Made by a program: the position numbers and the translations under genes. The notes under the pieces are model-generated. The model had not been told where the DNA came from. It worked only from the letters and a program-made list of their open reading frames with translations, and ran no database searches. A stretch of DNA of 64,000 nt from Acuticoccus sp. I52.16.1 (GTDB lineage Bacteria; Pseudomonadota; Alphaproteobacteria; Rhizobiales; Amorphaceae): contig NZ_CP094828.1 of assembly GCF_022865125.1 (NCBI RefSeq), positions 4,395,219 to 4,459,218 of the forward strand, written 5' to 3'. This document shows positions 45,509 to 53,336 of this stretch, piece after piece (positions within the stretch are counted from its first letter, which is position 1; each line of letters starts with the position of its first letter).

Positions 45509-46171
45509 ATGGCCAGCAAGATCCACCAAGACAGATCGGTCCCGACGGCACGCGCCAAGGCCTACGCCTACGTGCTCGACCACATCATCCGCGGCGACTT
45601 CCGCGGCGGCGACTTCATCGAGGAGGAGTGGGTGTCCTCGGCCGCCGGCGTATCGCGCACGCCGGTGCGGGAGGCCTTCCACCGCCTGGAATCGGAGCGT
45701 TTCATCGAGCTGCTGCCGCGGCGCGGGGCGCGCGTGCGCCAGGTGACGGCGCAGGAGATGATGCAGGTCTACGAGGCGCGCCGGCTGATCGAGGGATTTG
45801 CCGCCCGCCGCATCTGCGAAGCCGCGAAGGGCGCCCCGGTCGAGATGAAGCGCCTCGCGGCGGAGATGCGTGCCCTCGGCGACAGCGACTTGCGCCGCCA
45901 CGTCGACCTCGACCGCGACTACCACGTCGCCCTCGTCGAAGGCTCGCGCAACGACGTGCTGATGGAGGTGCTGGACGCCCTGCGCGCCCGCCAGCAGCAG
46001 GTGGCCTATGCTGTGCTGAACGCCGACCCGTCGCGCCTCGAAACCATCCTCGCCGAGCACGAGGCGATGGTCGACGCCCTGGACCGCGGCGACGGCGACG
46101 GCGTGGTCGGCCTCCTCAACCGCCACCTGAGGCCGATCCAGAGCGTGGTGGAGCGGTTGCCGGGCGAATAG
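45509..46171 (+). CDS. GntR-family transcriptional regulator, FCD subfamily
   Basis: 220 residues. N-terminal winged helix: R-A-K-A-Y-A-Y-V-L-D-H-I-I-R-G-D-F, then G-V-S-R-T-P-V-R-E-A-F-H-R-L-E (recognition helix) and R-R-G-A-R-V-R; C-terminal all-helical FCD ligand domain (from about 85) with D-L-D-R-D-Y-H and H-E-A-M-V-D-A-L as metal/ligand His positions. ATG 45509; an earlier TTG at 45452 would add 19 residues that overlap the control region. Lies between two hyuAB pairs and probably regulates both. Confidence 0.93.
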   Translation: MASKIHQDRSVPTARAKAYAYVLDHIIRGDFRGGDFIEEEWVSSAAGVSRTPVREAFHRLESERFIELLPRRGARVRQVTAQEMMQVYEARRLIEGFAARRICEAAKGAPVEMKRLAAEMRALGDSDLRRHVDLDRDYHVALVEGSRNDVLMEVLDALRARQQQVAYAVLNADPSRLETILAEHEAMVDALDRGDGDGVVGLLNRHLRPIQSVVERLPGE

Positions 46172-46324
46172 GACCCGGCCCCACGCGCGGTGCGCGCACA
46201 ATGCGCAAGCGGCTGATTATCGGTCAGATGTTGCCGGGAATTTGGCGCGCACGGCGACCCTCGCCGCGTTGACCGCCCCGGCGGCACGCGTAGTTTGGCG
46301 CCTTCCTTCAGAAACGGTGTGTGA

Positions 46325-48415
46325 ATGTTACGGCTCGGCGTCGATATCGGTGGGACCTTCACGGACTTTGCGCTCGTGGAGAGCGACAGCGGGCGCGCCG
46401 CCGTCCACAAGCGGCTGACCACGCCCGACGACCCCGCCCGCGCCGTGATCGAAGGCGTCGCGGCGATCGCAGCGGCGGAGGGGATCGCGGTCGCCGACAT
46501 CGGCGAGATCGTCCACGGCACGACGCTCGTCACCAACGCGCTGATCGAGCGGCGCGGCGCGCGGGCGGGGATGCTGGTCACGAAGGGCTTCCGTGACACC
46601 TTCGATATCGGCCAGGAGCAGCGCTACGACCTCTACGACCTGCGCCTGAAGTTCGCCGATCCGCTGGTTCCGCGCCGGCTTCGGGTGGAGATCCCCGAGC
46701 GTTTGAAGCACGACGGCTCGGTGCTGGCCCCGCTCGACGAGGACGCCGTCGCCGCCGCCGTCACCCACCTCGTCGAGAAGGAGAAGGTCGAGGCGCTGGC
46801 GATCTGCTTCCTGCATGCCTACGCCTCGGCCGATCACGAGGAGCGGGCCCGGCGGATCGCCGCAGCGGCCTACCCGGACCTCTACATATCCACCTCGTCG
46901 GGCGTCTTCCCCTATGCGCGCGAGTTCGAGCGCTGGACCACGACCACGGCGAACGCCTATGGCCAGCCGATGGTCGATGCCTATCTGGCGCGGCTGGAGG
47001 CGGGGCTGGCGGACGCCGGTTTCGCCGGCCGGCTCGCCATCATCGGCTCCGGCGGCGGGCTGATGACGCTGGAGACGGCGCGCCGGTTCCCGGTGCGGCT
47101 CCTGGAATCGGGGCCGGCGGCGGGCGTCCTGATGGCCGCGCGCGTGGGCGACGTGGTCGGCGTCGACGATCTCCTGGCGTTCGATCTCGGCGGAACCACC
47201 GCCAAGGGCGCGCTCGTGCGTGGCGGCCGCCCCTTCAAGGCCTACGCGTTCGAGGCGGCGCACTCCTACAAGCACAAGACCGGCAGCGGGCTGAAGCTCC
47301 AGATCCCGGTGATCGACATGGCCGAGATCGGGTCGGGCGGCGGCAGCATCGTCTCGATCGACGAGCTGGGCCTCCTGCGCGTCGGCCCGCGGTCGGCGAG
47401 CGCGGTGCCGGGGCCGGCCTGCTACGCCCGCGGCGGCACCGACCCGACGCTGACCGACGCCAACCTGACGCTCGGCTACCTCGACGCCGACTTCTTCCTC
47501 GGCGGCCGGATGCCCCTCGACCCCGCCGCCGCCGAGAGCGCCATCGCCGCGCGCACCGCGCCGCTCGGCCTGGAGACCGTCCGCGCCGCCTGGGGCATCC
47601 ACGACATCGCCAACGAGGACATCTGCCGCGCCTTCCGCATGCACGCCACCGAGCGCGGGTTCGACTATCGCCGCTCGGGCATGGTGGCGTCCGGTGGCGG
47701 CGGGCCGATCCACGCCGCCCGCATCGCCCGCAAACTCAAGGTGCCGCAGGTGATCTACCCGGCCGGCGCGGGCGTGATGTCCGCGTTCGGCATGCTGGTC
47801 GGCGCCACCTCGTTCGAGATCGTGCGCTCCTACCGCGCGCCCGTCGCCGGGCTGGACGCCGCCGCCTTCACCGCGACGCTGAGCGAGATCGAGGCGGAGG
47901 CGACGGCCTACCTCCTCGCCGCCGGCCTCACCGCCGACGCGATCACCGTCGAGCGCCGCCTCGACATGCGCTACCGCGGCCAGGGCTACGACATCGAGGT
48001 CGCCGTTCCCGCGGGGCTGGCGCCTGCGGCGATCCCGGATGCCTTGTCCGGCCTCTTCGCCGAGGCCTACCGCGCGACGTTCGACACCACGCTCGACCAG
48101 CCGCTCGAGATCGCCAGCCTCAAGGTCGAGGCGACGGGGCCGCGGCCCGACATGCCGCTCGCCGCCGGCAACGCCGGTACGGCAGGCGCCCTCGCCGCTG
48201 CGCTGAAGGGCTACCGCCGCGCCTATTTCCCGGCGGCCGGCGGCCTCGTCGACTGTCCGGTCTACGACCGCTACCGGATCGCGCCGGGCGAGCGCCTGGC
48301 CGGGCCCTGCCTCGTCGAGGAGCGCGAATCCACCATCCTGCTCGATGCCGGAGACACCGCCGAGGTGCATCCCAGCGGCGCCGTCGTCGCCAGCATCGCC
48401 GCCGCGATCGCCTGA
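46325..48415 (+). CDS. hyuA: Hydantoinase A / oxoprolinase-type ATPase subunit (HyuA), second pair
   Basis: 696 residues; L-G-V-D-I-G-G-T-F-T-D-F-A-L, H-G-T-T-L-V-T-N-A-L-I-E-R-R-G, F-D-L-G-G-T-T-A-K-G-A and G-S-G-G-G-S-I-V-S-I. Only modestly similar to the first HyuA outside the motifs, so it is not a recent duplicate. Clear T-A-K variant of the second phosphate loop (T-S-T-D in copy one). 150 bases after gntR. Confidence 0.94.
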   Translation: MLRLGVDIGGTFTDFALVESDSGRAAVHKRLTTPDDPARAVIEGVAAIAAAEGIAVADIGEIVHGTTLVTNALIERRGARAGMLVTKGFRDTFDIGQEQRYDLYDLRLKFADPLVPRRLRVEIPERLKHDGSVLAPLDEDAVAAAVTHLVEKEKVEALAICFLHAYASADHEERARRIAAAAYPDLYISTSSGVFPYAREFERWTTTTANAYGQPMVDAYLARLEAGLADAGFAGRLAIIGSGGGLMTLETARRFPVRLLESGPAAGVLMAARVGDVVGVDDLLAFDLGGTTAKGALVRGGRPFKAYAFEAAHSYKHKTGSGLKLQIPVIDMAEIGSGGGSIVSIDELGLLRVGPRSASAVPGPACYARGGTDPTLTDANLTLGYLDADFFLGGRMPLDPAAAESAIAARTAPLGLETVRAAWGIHDIANEDICRAFRMHATERGFDYRRSGMVASGGGGPIHAARIARKLKVPQVIYPAGAGVMSAFGMLVGATSFEIVRSYRAPVAGLDAAAFTATLSEIEAEATAYLLAAGLTADAITVERRLDMRYRGQGYDIEVAVPAGLAPAAIPDALSGLFAEAYRATFDTTLDQPLEIASLKVEATGPRPDMPLAAGNAGTAGALAAALKGYRRAYFPAAGGLVDCPVYDRYRIAPGERLAGPCLVEERESTILLDAGDTAEVHPSGAVVASIAAAIA

Positions 48416-48426
48416 GGGACACGACC

Positions 48427-50076
48427 ATGACGCCCACGTTCGACGCCGTCGACCTCTCCATCCTCTGGGAACGCCTCGTCTCGATCACCGACGAAGGGGC
48501 GACCGCGCTCATCCGCACCTCGTTCTCGACCCTGGTGCGCGAGGGGTTCGACCTCTCGGTGCTGATCTTCGACGCCGACGCGCGGATGATCGCCCAGTCG
48601 ACCAAATGCATTCCGGTGTTCATCGGAACCGCGCCGATCACGCTTTCGCACATGCTGCGGAAGTTCCCCGGCGCCACGCTGGATCCGGGCGACGTGGTGA
48701 TCTCCAACGATCCCACCATCGGCACCGGCCACATGTACGACCTCGCGGTGATGCGGCCGATCTTCCGCAACGGCACGCTGGCCGGCTATGCGATGTCCAT
48801 CACGCACCTGCCGGATATCGGCGGGATGGGGTTCTCCGTCTCCGCCACCGAGATCTACCACGAGGGTCTGCGCCTGCCGATCACCAAGCTGGTGAAGAAG
48901 GGCGTGCTCGACGACGACCTGATGGAGCTGATCAAGCTCAACGTGCGCGTGCCCGACCAGGTCGCGGGCGACATCTTCGCCAATATCTCCTGCACGTCGG
49001 TCGTCGTGCGCCATGTGCTGGAGTTCATGGACGAATACGGCTTGGCCTCGTTGACGCCGCTCGCCGACGAGATCCTCGCCCAGTCCGAGAATGCCGTGCG
49101 CCAGGCGCTCCTGGCGATGCCGGACGCGGAATATACCAGCCGGGCGCAGGTCGAGGCCTACGACGAGGTCCGGACCCTCCGCTGCCGCGTCGTGAAGGCG
49201 GGAGACCGGCTCACCGTCGACTTCGAGGGGACCGGGCCGTGCGTCGGCGCTGGCATCAACGTGCCGTTTCCGTATACCCGCGCCATGGCCCTCTACGCGC
49301 TGAAGTGCATCACGACGCCCGGCATCCCCAACAACGACGGCGCCACGGCCCTGATCGACGTGGTGGCGCCCGTGGGCTCGATCCTCGCCGCGGTGCCGCC
49401 GGCGCCCTCTGCCGGGCGTCACACGATCGGCCATTTCGTCGTGCCTCTGATCTTCGATGCGATGGCCCGCATCGTGCCCGACCGCGTCACCGCCGCCAGC
49501 GGCCTCATCGACATCATGACCTTCCAGGGACGGCACGACGACGGCCGCGAGATGGCCGCCAACTACTTCGTATGCGGCGGCTTCGGGGGCCTCCAGGGGA
49601 TGGACGGGCGGCAGACGACGCCCGGCTCGTCCAACATGGGGACCACGCCGATCGAGGTGTTCGAGCCGCTCAGCGGCCTCGTCGTGGAGGAGAAGTCTCT
49701 GCTGGCCGACAGCGGCGGCGCCGGGGCGTTCCGCGGCGGCGCCGGGCAGACCGTGGTGATGCGCAACGGCACGGCGCGCGACATGGTCTTCTTCGCCATG
49801 GCCAACCGGACGATGTTCGCCGCCGAGGGCCTCTTCGGAGGCCGGCCCGGCGCGCGGCGGCGTCACATGATCGACGGGGTCGAGGTCGACGGCCAGGGGC
49901 GGCACGTGTTGGTTCCGGGCGCCGAGCTGCGCCTCGAGCAGGCCGGCGGCGGCGGCTACGGCCCTCCCGACGAGCGTCCCACCACGGCGATCGCCCGCGA
50001 CATCGACGACGGGTTCCTGACGCCGGAGGGCGCCGTCGCGAGCTACGGGCCGCGCGCCGCGGGGCTCGGCGGCTGA
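48427..50076 (+). CDS. hyuB: Hydantoinase B / oxoprolinase-type subunit (HyuB), second pair
   Basis: 549 residues starting 11 bases after its HyuA partner. D-L-S-I-L-W-E-R-L-V-S-I-T-D-E-G-A-T-A-L-I-R-T-S, then S-N-D-P-T-I-G-T-G-H-M-Y-D, and Q-A-G-G-G-G-Y-G-P-P-D-E-R at the end. The conserved N-D-P-x-x-G-T-H element is present as N-D-P-T-I-G-T-G-H. Confidence 0.93.
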   Translation: MTPTFDAVDLSILWERLVSITDEGATALIRTSFSTLVREGFDLSVLIFDADARMIAQSTKCIPVFIGTAPITLSHMLRKFPGATLDPGDVVISNDPTIGTGHMYDLAVMRPIFRNGTLAGYAMSITHLPDIGGMGFSVSATEIYHEGLRLPITKLVKKGVLDDDLMELIKLNVRVPDQVAGDIFANISCTSVVVRHVLEFMDEYGLASLTPLADEILAQSENAVRQALLAMPDAEYTSRAQVEAYDEVRTLRCRVVKAGDRLTVDFEGTGPCVGAGINVPFPYTRAMALYALKCITTPGIPNNDGATALIDVVAPVGSILAAVPPAPSAGRHTIGHFVVPLIFDAMARIVPDRVTAASGLIDIMTFQGRHDDGREMAANYFVCGGFGGLQGMDGRQTTPGSSNMGTTPIEVFEPLSGLVVEEKSLLADSGGAGAFRGGAGQTVVMRNGTARDMVFFAMANRTMFAAEGLFGGRPGARRRHMIDGVEVDGQGRHVLVPGAELRLEQAGGGGYGPPDERPTTAIARDIDDGFLTPEGAVASYGPRAAGLGG

Positions 50077-50088
50077 GCCGCGTTCCGG

Positions 50089-50120
50089 CCGAGCCCGCCG
50101 CAGGCCTCCGGCGGGCTCGG
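50089..50120. terminator. Perfect 12-bp GC hairpin just after hyuB
   Basis: CCGAGCCCGCCG (50089-50100) pairs with CGGCGGGCTCGG (50109-50120) around an 8-base loop, beginning 13 bases after the stop codon. No T-run follows; probable transcript-end or mRNA-stability hairpin. Confidence 0.55.
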
Positions 50121-50144
50121 GTCCCACCAGCGATCAGGGGGCCC

Positions 50145-50294
50145 GCCTGATCGCCGGAACCGCCGTCGCGCTGTCCCCCTGGCAGCGCCCGCGGCACCGC
50201 GCAAGGGCGAGCGGCTGCGCCGGCCTTCGGCCCCTTGCGCGGCGCCACCGCCCCTGCCGGACGGGGGGCGCGACGGCGGCTCCGGCGATCAGGC
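50145..50294. repeat. Long imperfect inverted repeat between convergent hyuB and the fusion regulator
   Basis: Arms at 50145-50207 and 50231-50294 with a GC-rich 23-base loop. Matching blocks include GCCTGATCGCCGGA, CCGCCGTCGCGC, and GCGCAAGGG at the apex. Same plan and same apical GCGCAAGG as the 3703 element; no T-run. The 296-base intergenic region holds no ORF. Confidence 0.8.
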
Positions 50295-50372
50295 TCCGAA
50301 AGGCCCGGTGCGTGGGCGCCGTGCGGTGGGGACGTCGTGCCGGGGGCGTTTAGGGGGTGAGACGGGGGCGGG

Positions 50373-51962
50373 TCAGATGCCGTGTTCGGCCAGGAATTGG
50401 CCGATGCACTCGAAGCAGACCTTCCAGGCCGGTTCGTGGTCGACGATGATGTGGTTGCGGCTTTCCAGCGGCACGAACTGCGCCCCCGGGATCCCCGCCG
50501 CCACCGCGCGGCCCTGCTCCAGCGGGATCCGCTGGTCGTACTTGGAATGCAGCACGATCGTCGGCGCGCGGACCGCAGCGAGCCGGTGCCGCACGTCGAT
50601 GTAGCCGAACGCGTCCTGGAACCGCGCCGCGTTGGACGGCGAGGTCGTCTGGCGTTGGAAGTCGTCGAACCAGGCGAGCTCGTCGGCGCTCGCCTCGGGC
50701 ATGAAGGTCTGCGAGAAGATGTGCCGGTAGGCGGGGTTGTCGGTCCCCCAGCCCAGCGCAGTCAGGGTCAGCACCGCCTCGCGCCGCGCCTGCTCCGCGG
50801 CGCTGGCGAGGTGGCGCCACCCTGCCGCGTAGCCCCCCACCAGGATGAGGCCGCTGACCCGCTCCGGGTGGCGCACCGCATATTCGATCGACACCGCGCA
50901 GCCCTGCGACACGCCCAGCAGCGGGAACCGATCGAGGCCGAGCCGGTCGGCGACCGCCTCGAGATCCTCCACGAACGCATCGAAGCTGAGGTCGTCCACC
51001 TCCCAGTCGGACAGGCCGCAGCCGCGCTCGTCGTAGCGCACGAAGGTGCGGGTGCGCGAGATGGCGGCGAAGCTGCGGCCCCAGATCGGACTGGACCAGT
51101 CGAACTCCAGGTGGTTGAGCCAGTTGGCCGCTTTCAGCAGCGGCGGCCCTGAGCCGACGGTCGCATAGGCGATCTTGGTGCCGTCCGGCACGTCGCAGAA
51201 GCCGATCCGCTGCGCGCGCAACGGACGGTGGCGGATGTCGGTGACGCGGCGCGGCCGGCGTGCCGGCACCGCCGGGGCGTGGGCGGGGTCCACCGGGTCC
51301 GGGCGGCGACGCGCGGGCGGGTGGGGCGGCGGCGGTCTCGGCACGCGCGCATTGGCGGGGGGCGCGGCCGCGGCCATGTGCGCCTCGGCGCCGGCCGGGT
51401 CCGCCTCGCGCCACAGGCGTCGCCACTTCTGCCCCTCGAGCGGCGGTAGCTCGGGGTGGGTGGCGAGGCGGCGCAGCACCTGCGCCCGTGTCACCAGGGC
51501 GTCGTGCCGCTGCACGGCCAGCCAGGATTCGAAGCTGGCGTCCCCCGCACCGTCCATCCCGTCGAGGAAGACCATCCCGAGCGGCTCGGCCATCGCCTGC
51601 AGGGCGGCGAGGTCGACCGGGGCCGCCCCGCCGCTCAACTGCCGCTCGATCTCGGCCAGGTCGACCGTCACGCCGGTGGCATCGAACGTCACCCGCTCGC
51701 GGTCGGCGACGATGCGCACGCGGTCCGGCGCGTCGACCACCTTGCGCAGCTTGCTGAGCGACCAGCGCAGCGCCGCCTTGGGATCGTCCGGCAGGCCCCA
51801 GAACATTTCGCACAGCCGCTCACGCCGCTGCGGCCGGCCCGTCGCGACGAGAAAGGCCAGCAACGCCCGCGCCTTGCGTGAGGAGGGGAGGGCCACCGCG
51901 CTCCCGCCCGCGAACACCTTCAGCTCGCCGAAGAGGGTAATTTCCAGATCGTGTGACGGCAT
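50373..51962 (-). CDS. SARP/OmpR-type winged-helix regulator fused to an alpha/beta hydrolase
   Basis: 529 residues from ATG 51962 (a start at 52019 would add 19). Residues about 1-90 are a winged helix as in SARP/AfsR activators (L-F-G-E-L-K-V-F-A-G, S-S-R-K-A-R-A-L-L-A-F-L, L-R-W-S-L-S-K-L-R-K-V); a short BTAD-like helical part follows to about 200, then a Pro/Arg-rich linker (about 210-240), and an alpha/beta hydrolase from about 250 with nucleophile motif G-V-S-Q-G-C-A and a late His in S-R-N-H-I-I-V-D. It probably senses an ester or lactone and changes transcription, or the hydrolase serves only as ligand pocket. DNA target unknown. Confidence 0.85.
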   Translation of the reverse strand: MPSHDLEITLFGELKVFAGGSAVALPSSRKARALLAFLVATGRPQRRERLCEMFWGLPDDPKAALRWSLSKLRKVVDAPDRVRIVADRERVTFDATGVTVDLAEIERQLSGGAAPVDLAALQAMAEPLGMVFLDGMDGAGDASFESWLAVQRHDALVTRAQVLRRLATHPELPPLEGQKWRRLWREADPAGAEAHMAAAAPPANARVPRPPPPHPPARRRPDPVDPAHAPAVPARRPRRVTDIRHRPLRAQRIGFCDVPDGTKIAYATVGSGPPLLKAANWLNHLEFDWSSPIWGRSFAAISRTRTFVRYDERGCGLSDWEVDDLSFDAFVEDLEAVADRLGLDRFPLLGVSQGCAVSIEYAVRHPERVSGLILVGGYAAGWRHLASAAEQARREAVLTLTALGWGTDNPAYRHIFSQTFMPEASADELAWFDDFQRQTTSPSNAARFQDAFGYIDVRHRLAAVRAPTIVLHSKYDQRIPLEQGRAVAAGIPGAQFVPLESRNHIIVDHEPAWKVCFECIGQFLAEHGI

Positions 51963-52003
51963 CCACGGCTCCAGCCCATGAAAACAACGCGAACGCGCGT
52001 CGA

Positions 52004-52030
52004 ATAATACGCAATTCACAACGCTGGCAA
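52004..52030 (-). promoter_or_regulatory. Possible promoter of the winged-helix/hydrolase fusion gene
   Basis: On the minus strand TTGCCA (52025-52030) and TATTAT (52004-52009) resemble -35 and -10 boxes with a 15-base spacer, 42 bases ahead of the start codon, in a locally AT-rich stretch. Spacing is short of the ideal 17. Confidence 0.3.
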
Positions 52031-52366
52031 CAACGCGGCGCCCTCAGATGACAAATTGTGCGGTGCGATCTGCGTAATCGAGGGGGTGGTGCCCGTAATT
52101 ATGGCAGATATGGGGCTCGCCGCGTCTGAATGCAGGCGTGTGGGTAAGTTTATGGGTTCAAGAATTCTTCTAATCGTCTGAACGTATTCTGTATGCGGCG
52201 GGGCGCGCGTGTATCGCCGCGCCGAAGTTCCATCAACGTCAAGATTCGTCCCGCAACCGGCGGCAGGTGACGTGCACGGCACGCGAGGTTCCGGCCGGCG
52301 CGCCGCCCGTTCGGCCGCGGATGAGCACGTTTCCAAGCAATTTCAGCGGTCCGCGCGCGCCGCGCC

Positions 52367-52600
52367 GGCGTGCGCATCGTCGCCGAGCGCATCGTCGCCG
52401 GACTGCCGCTGGGCGAGAAGTTCGACTTCGTCGACCGGATGGCCGCACGGGTCCCAGTCGGCTCCGTGCGCTTCACCACCGCGCCGGTGCCGATCGGCGA
52501 CGTGGTGGTGCCGGCCAGGGCGATTGTGCGCATCAGCACAATGTCGGCGATGCGCGACCCCCACCTCTACCGTGACCCGGAGCGGTCCCGCACTGGTCGC
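52367..52600 (+). pseudogene. Cytochrome P450 relic
   Basis: In one frame the translation reads like P450 segments: R-I-V-A-E-R-I-V then F-D-F-V-D-R-M-A-A-R-V-P (as in the C/D-helix region), directly joined to T-T-A-P-V-P-I-G-D-V-V-V-P-A (the E-x-x-R-following beta region, normally D-V-E-I-G-G-V-x-I-P-A-G) and M-R-D-P-H-L-Y-R-D-P-E-R (normally N-R-D-P-x-x-F-x-D-P). The I-helix, E-x-x-R motif and heme Cys are missing; a large internal deletion and later frameshifts are implied. The rest of 51963-52883, about 0.9 kb without an intact gene, holds nothing else I can support. Confidence 0.5.
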
Positions 52601-52883
52601 CGGGGCGCCGAACCTGACCATGGTCCGGCGCCCGCACCTGAGCGGCATCGGCGGCATCCGCCAGATTACACCGATGGAGGTGCGTATCGGATGACGCGCA
52701 CGGCACCCGGCGGCGCCGGCCCCGGCACGACAAGAGGGACGGCGATCGCTGCGCCCGACCCGCGGTGCGTCTCCCGCCGCGATGCCGAGAGGCACGGCTA
52801 GCGCCGTCGCCCTGTTTGGCGCGACCGCACGAATTCGGCCGCGCCCGATGCCTTTTCACCCTGTAACGAACGGAATTTCACCG

Positions 52884-53111
52884 ATGACATCGACTGATAC
52901 CGGACCCCGGATCGCCGTATTCGCGGCGAACCGCCATGCGGCGCCCCCCGGACCTGCGCAACCTTTCTGGCGCCTGGCCGATCGGCTCGCCACCTACCTC
53001 ACCCGCCGCCGGGAGTATGGCCGGCTGCTCGACATGCCCGACTATCTGTTGACGGATGTCGGGCTGACCCGTGCGCAGATCGCCGAGATCAAACGCGACC
53101 TGCGCCCCTGA
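52884..53111 (+). CDS. DUF1127-domain small protein
   Basis: 75 residues from ATG 52884 (alternative ATG at 52848). The C terminus is a DUF1127 unit: Y-L-T-R-R-R-E-Y-G-R-L-L-D-M-P-D-Y-L-L-T-D-V-G-L-T-R-A-Q-I, an Arg-rich amphipathic helix ending in the family's D-V/I-G-L-T-R motif. Members bind RNA or modulate phosphate and stress responses in alphaproteobacteria. Followed by a good terminator. Confidence 0.85.
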   Translation: MTSTDTGPRIAVFAANRHAAPPGPAQPFWRLADRLATYLTRRREYGRLLDMPDYLLTDVGLTRAQIAEIKRDLRP

Positions 53112-53159
53112 GGCGGCCCGCGCGGAAGGCCCCTCACCGGGACACCGCCGAGCGAGAAC

Positions 53160-53190
53160 GGCCCCGTCGCGTCCGCGGCGGGGCCTTTTT
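53160..53190 (+). terminator. Rho-independent terminator of the DUF1127 gene
   Basis: An 11-bp stem (GGCCCCGTCGC, 53160-53170, with GCGGCGGGGCC, 53175-53185; one G-T mismatch), 4-base loop, then TTTTT at 53186-53190. Confidence 0.85.
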
Positions 53191-53254
53191 CGTGCGCCGT
53201 GTCCCGGCCCGGCACGACCCGGCACGGTCCCGGGCGGGGGCGGGGAGACGAAAC

Positions 53255-53282
53255 GGCCCCCGCGAGCGGGCTCGCGGGGGCC
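53255..53282. terminator. Perfect 12-bp GC hairpin between convergent genes
   Basis: GGCCCCCGCGAG (53255-53266), CGGG loop, CTCGCGGGGGCC (53271-53282). On the minus strand it is followed by GTTTCG, so it may end the RTX transcript; the U-tract is weak. Confidence 0.5.
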
Positions 53283-53336
53283 GGGACGGGTCGTCGATGG
53301 CGCGGTGCGGCGGGCGGGGGCCGCCCGCCGCGGGGA

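Noticed and set aside
46172-46324. Sigma-54 or second GntR site ahead of the second hyuA
   Set aside because: No GG-N10-GC pair and no GCATCCG-type palindrome could be found there.
52209-52801. Overlapping 140-160-codon plus-strand frames as new genes
   Set aside because: No start with a ribosome site, and part of one frame resembles scattered P450 segments; a relic is the better reading.
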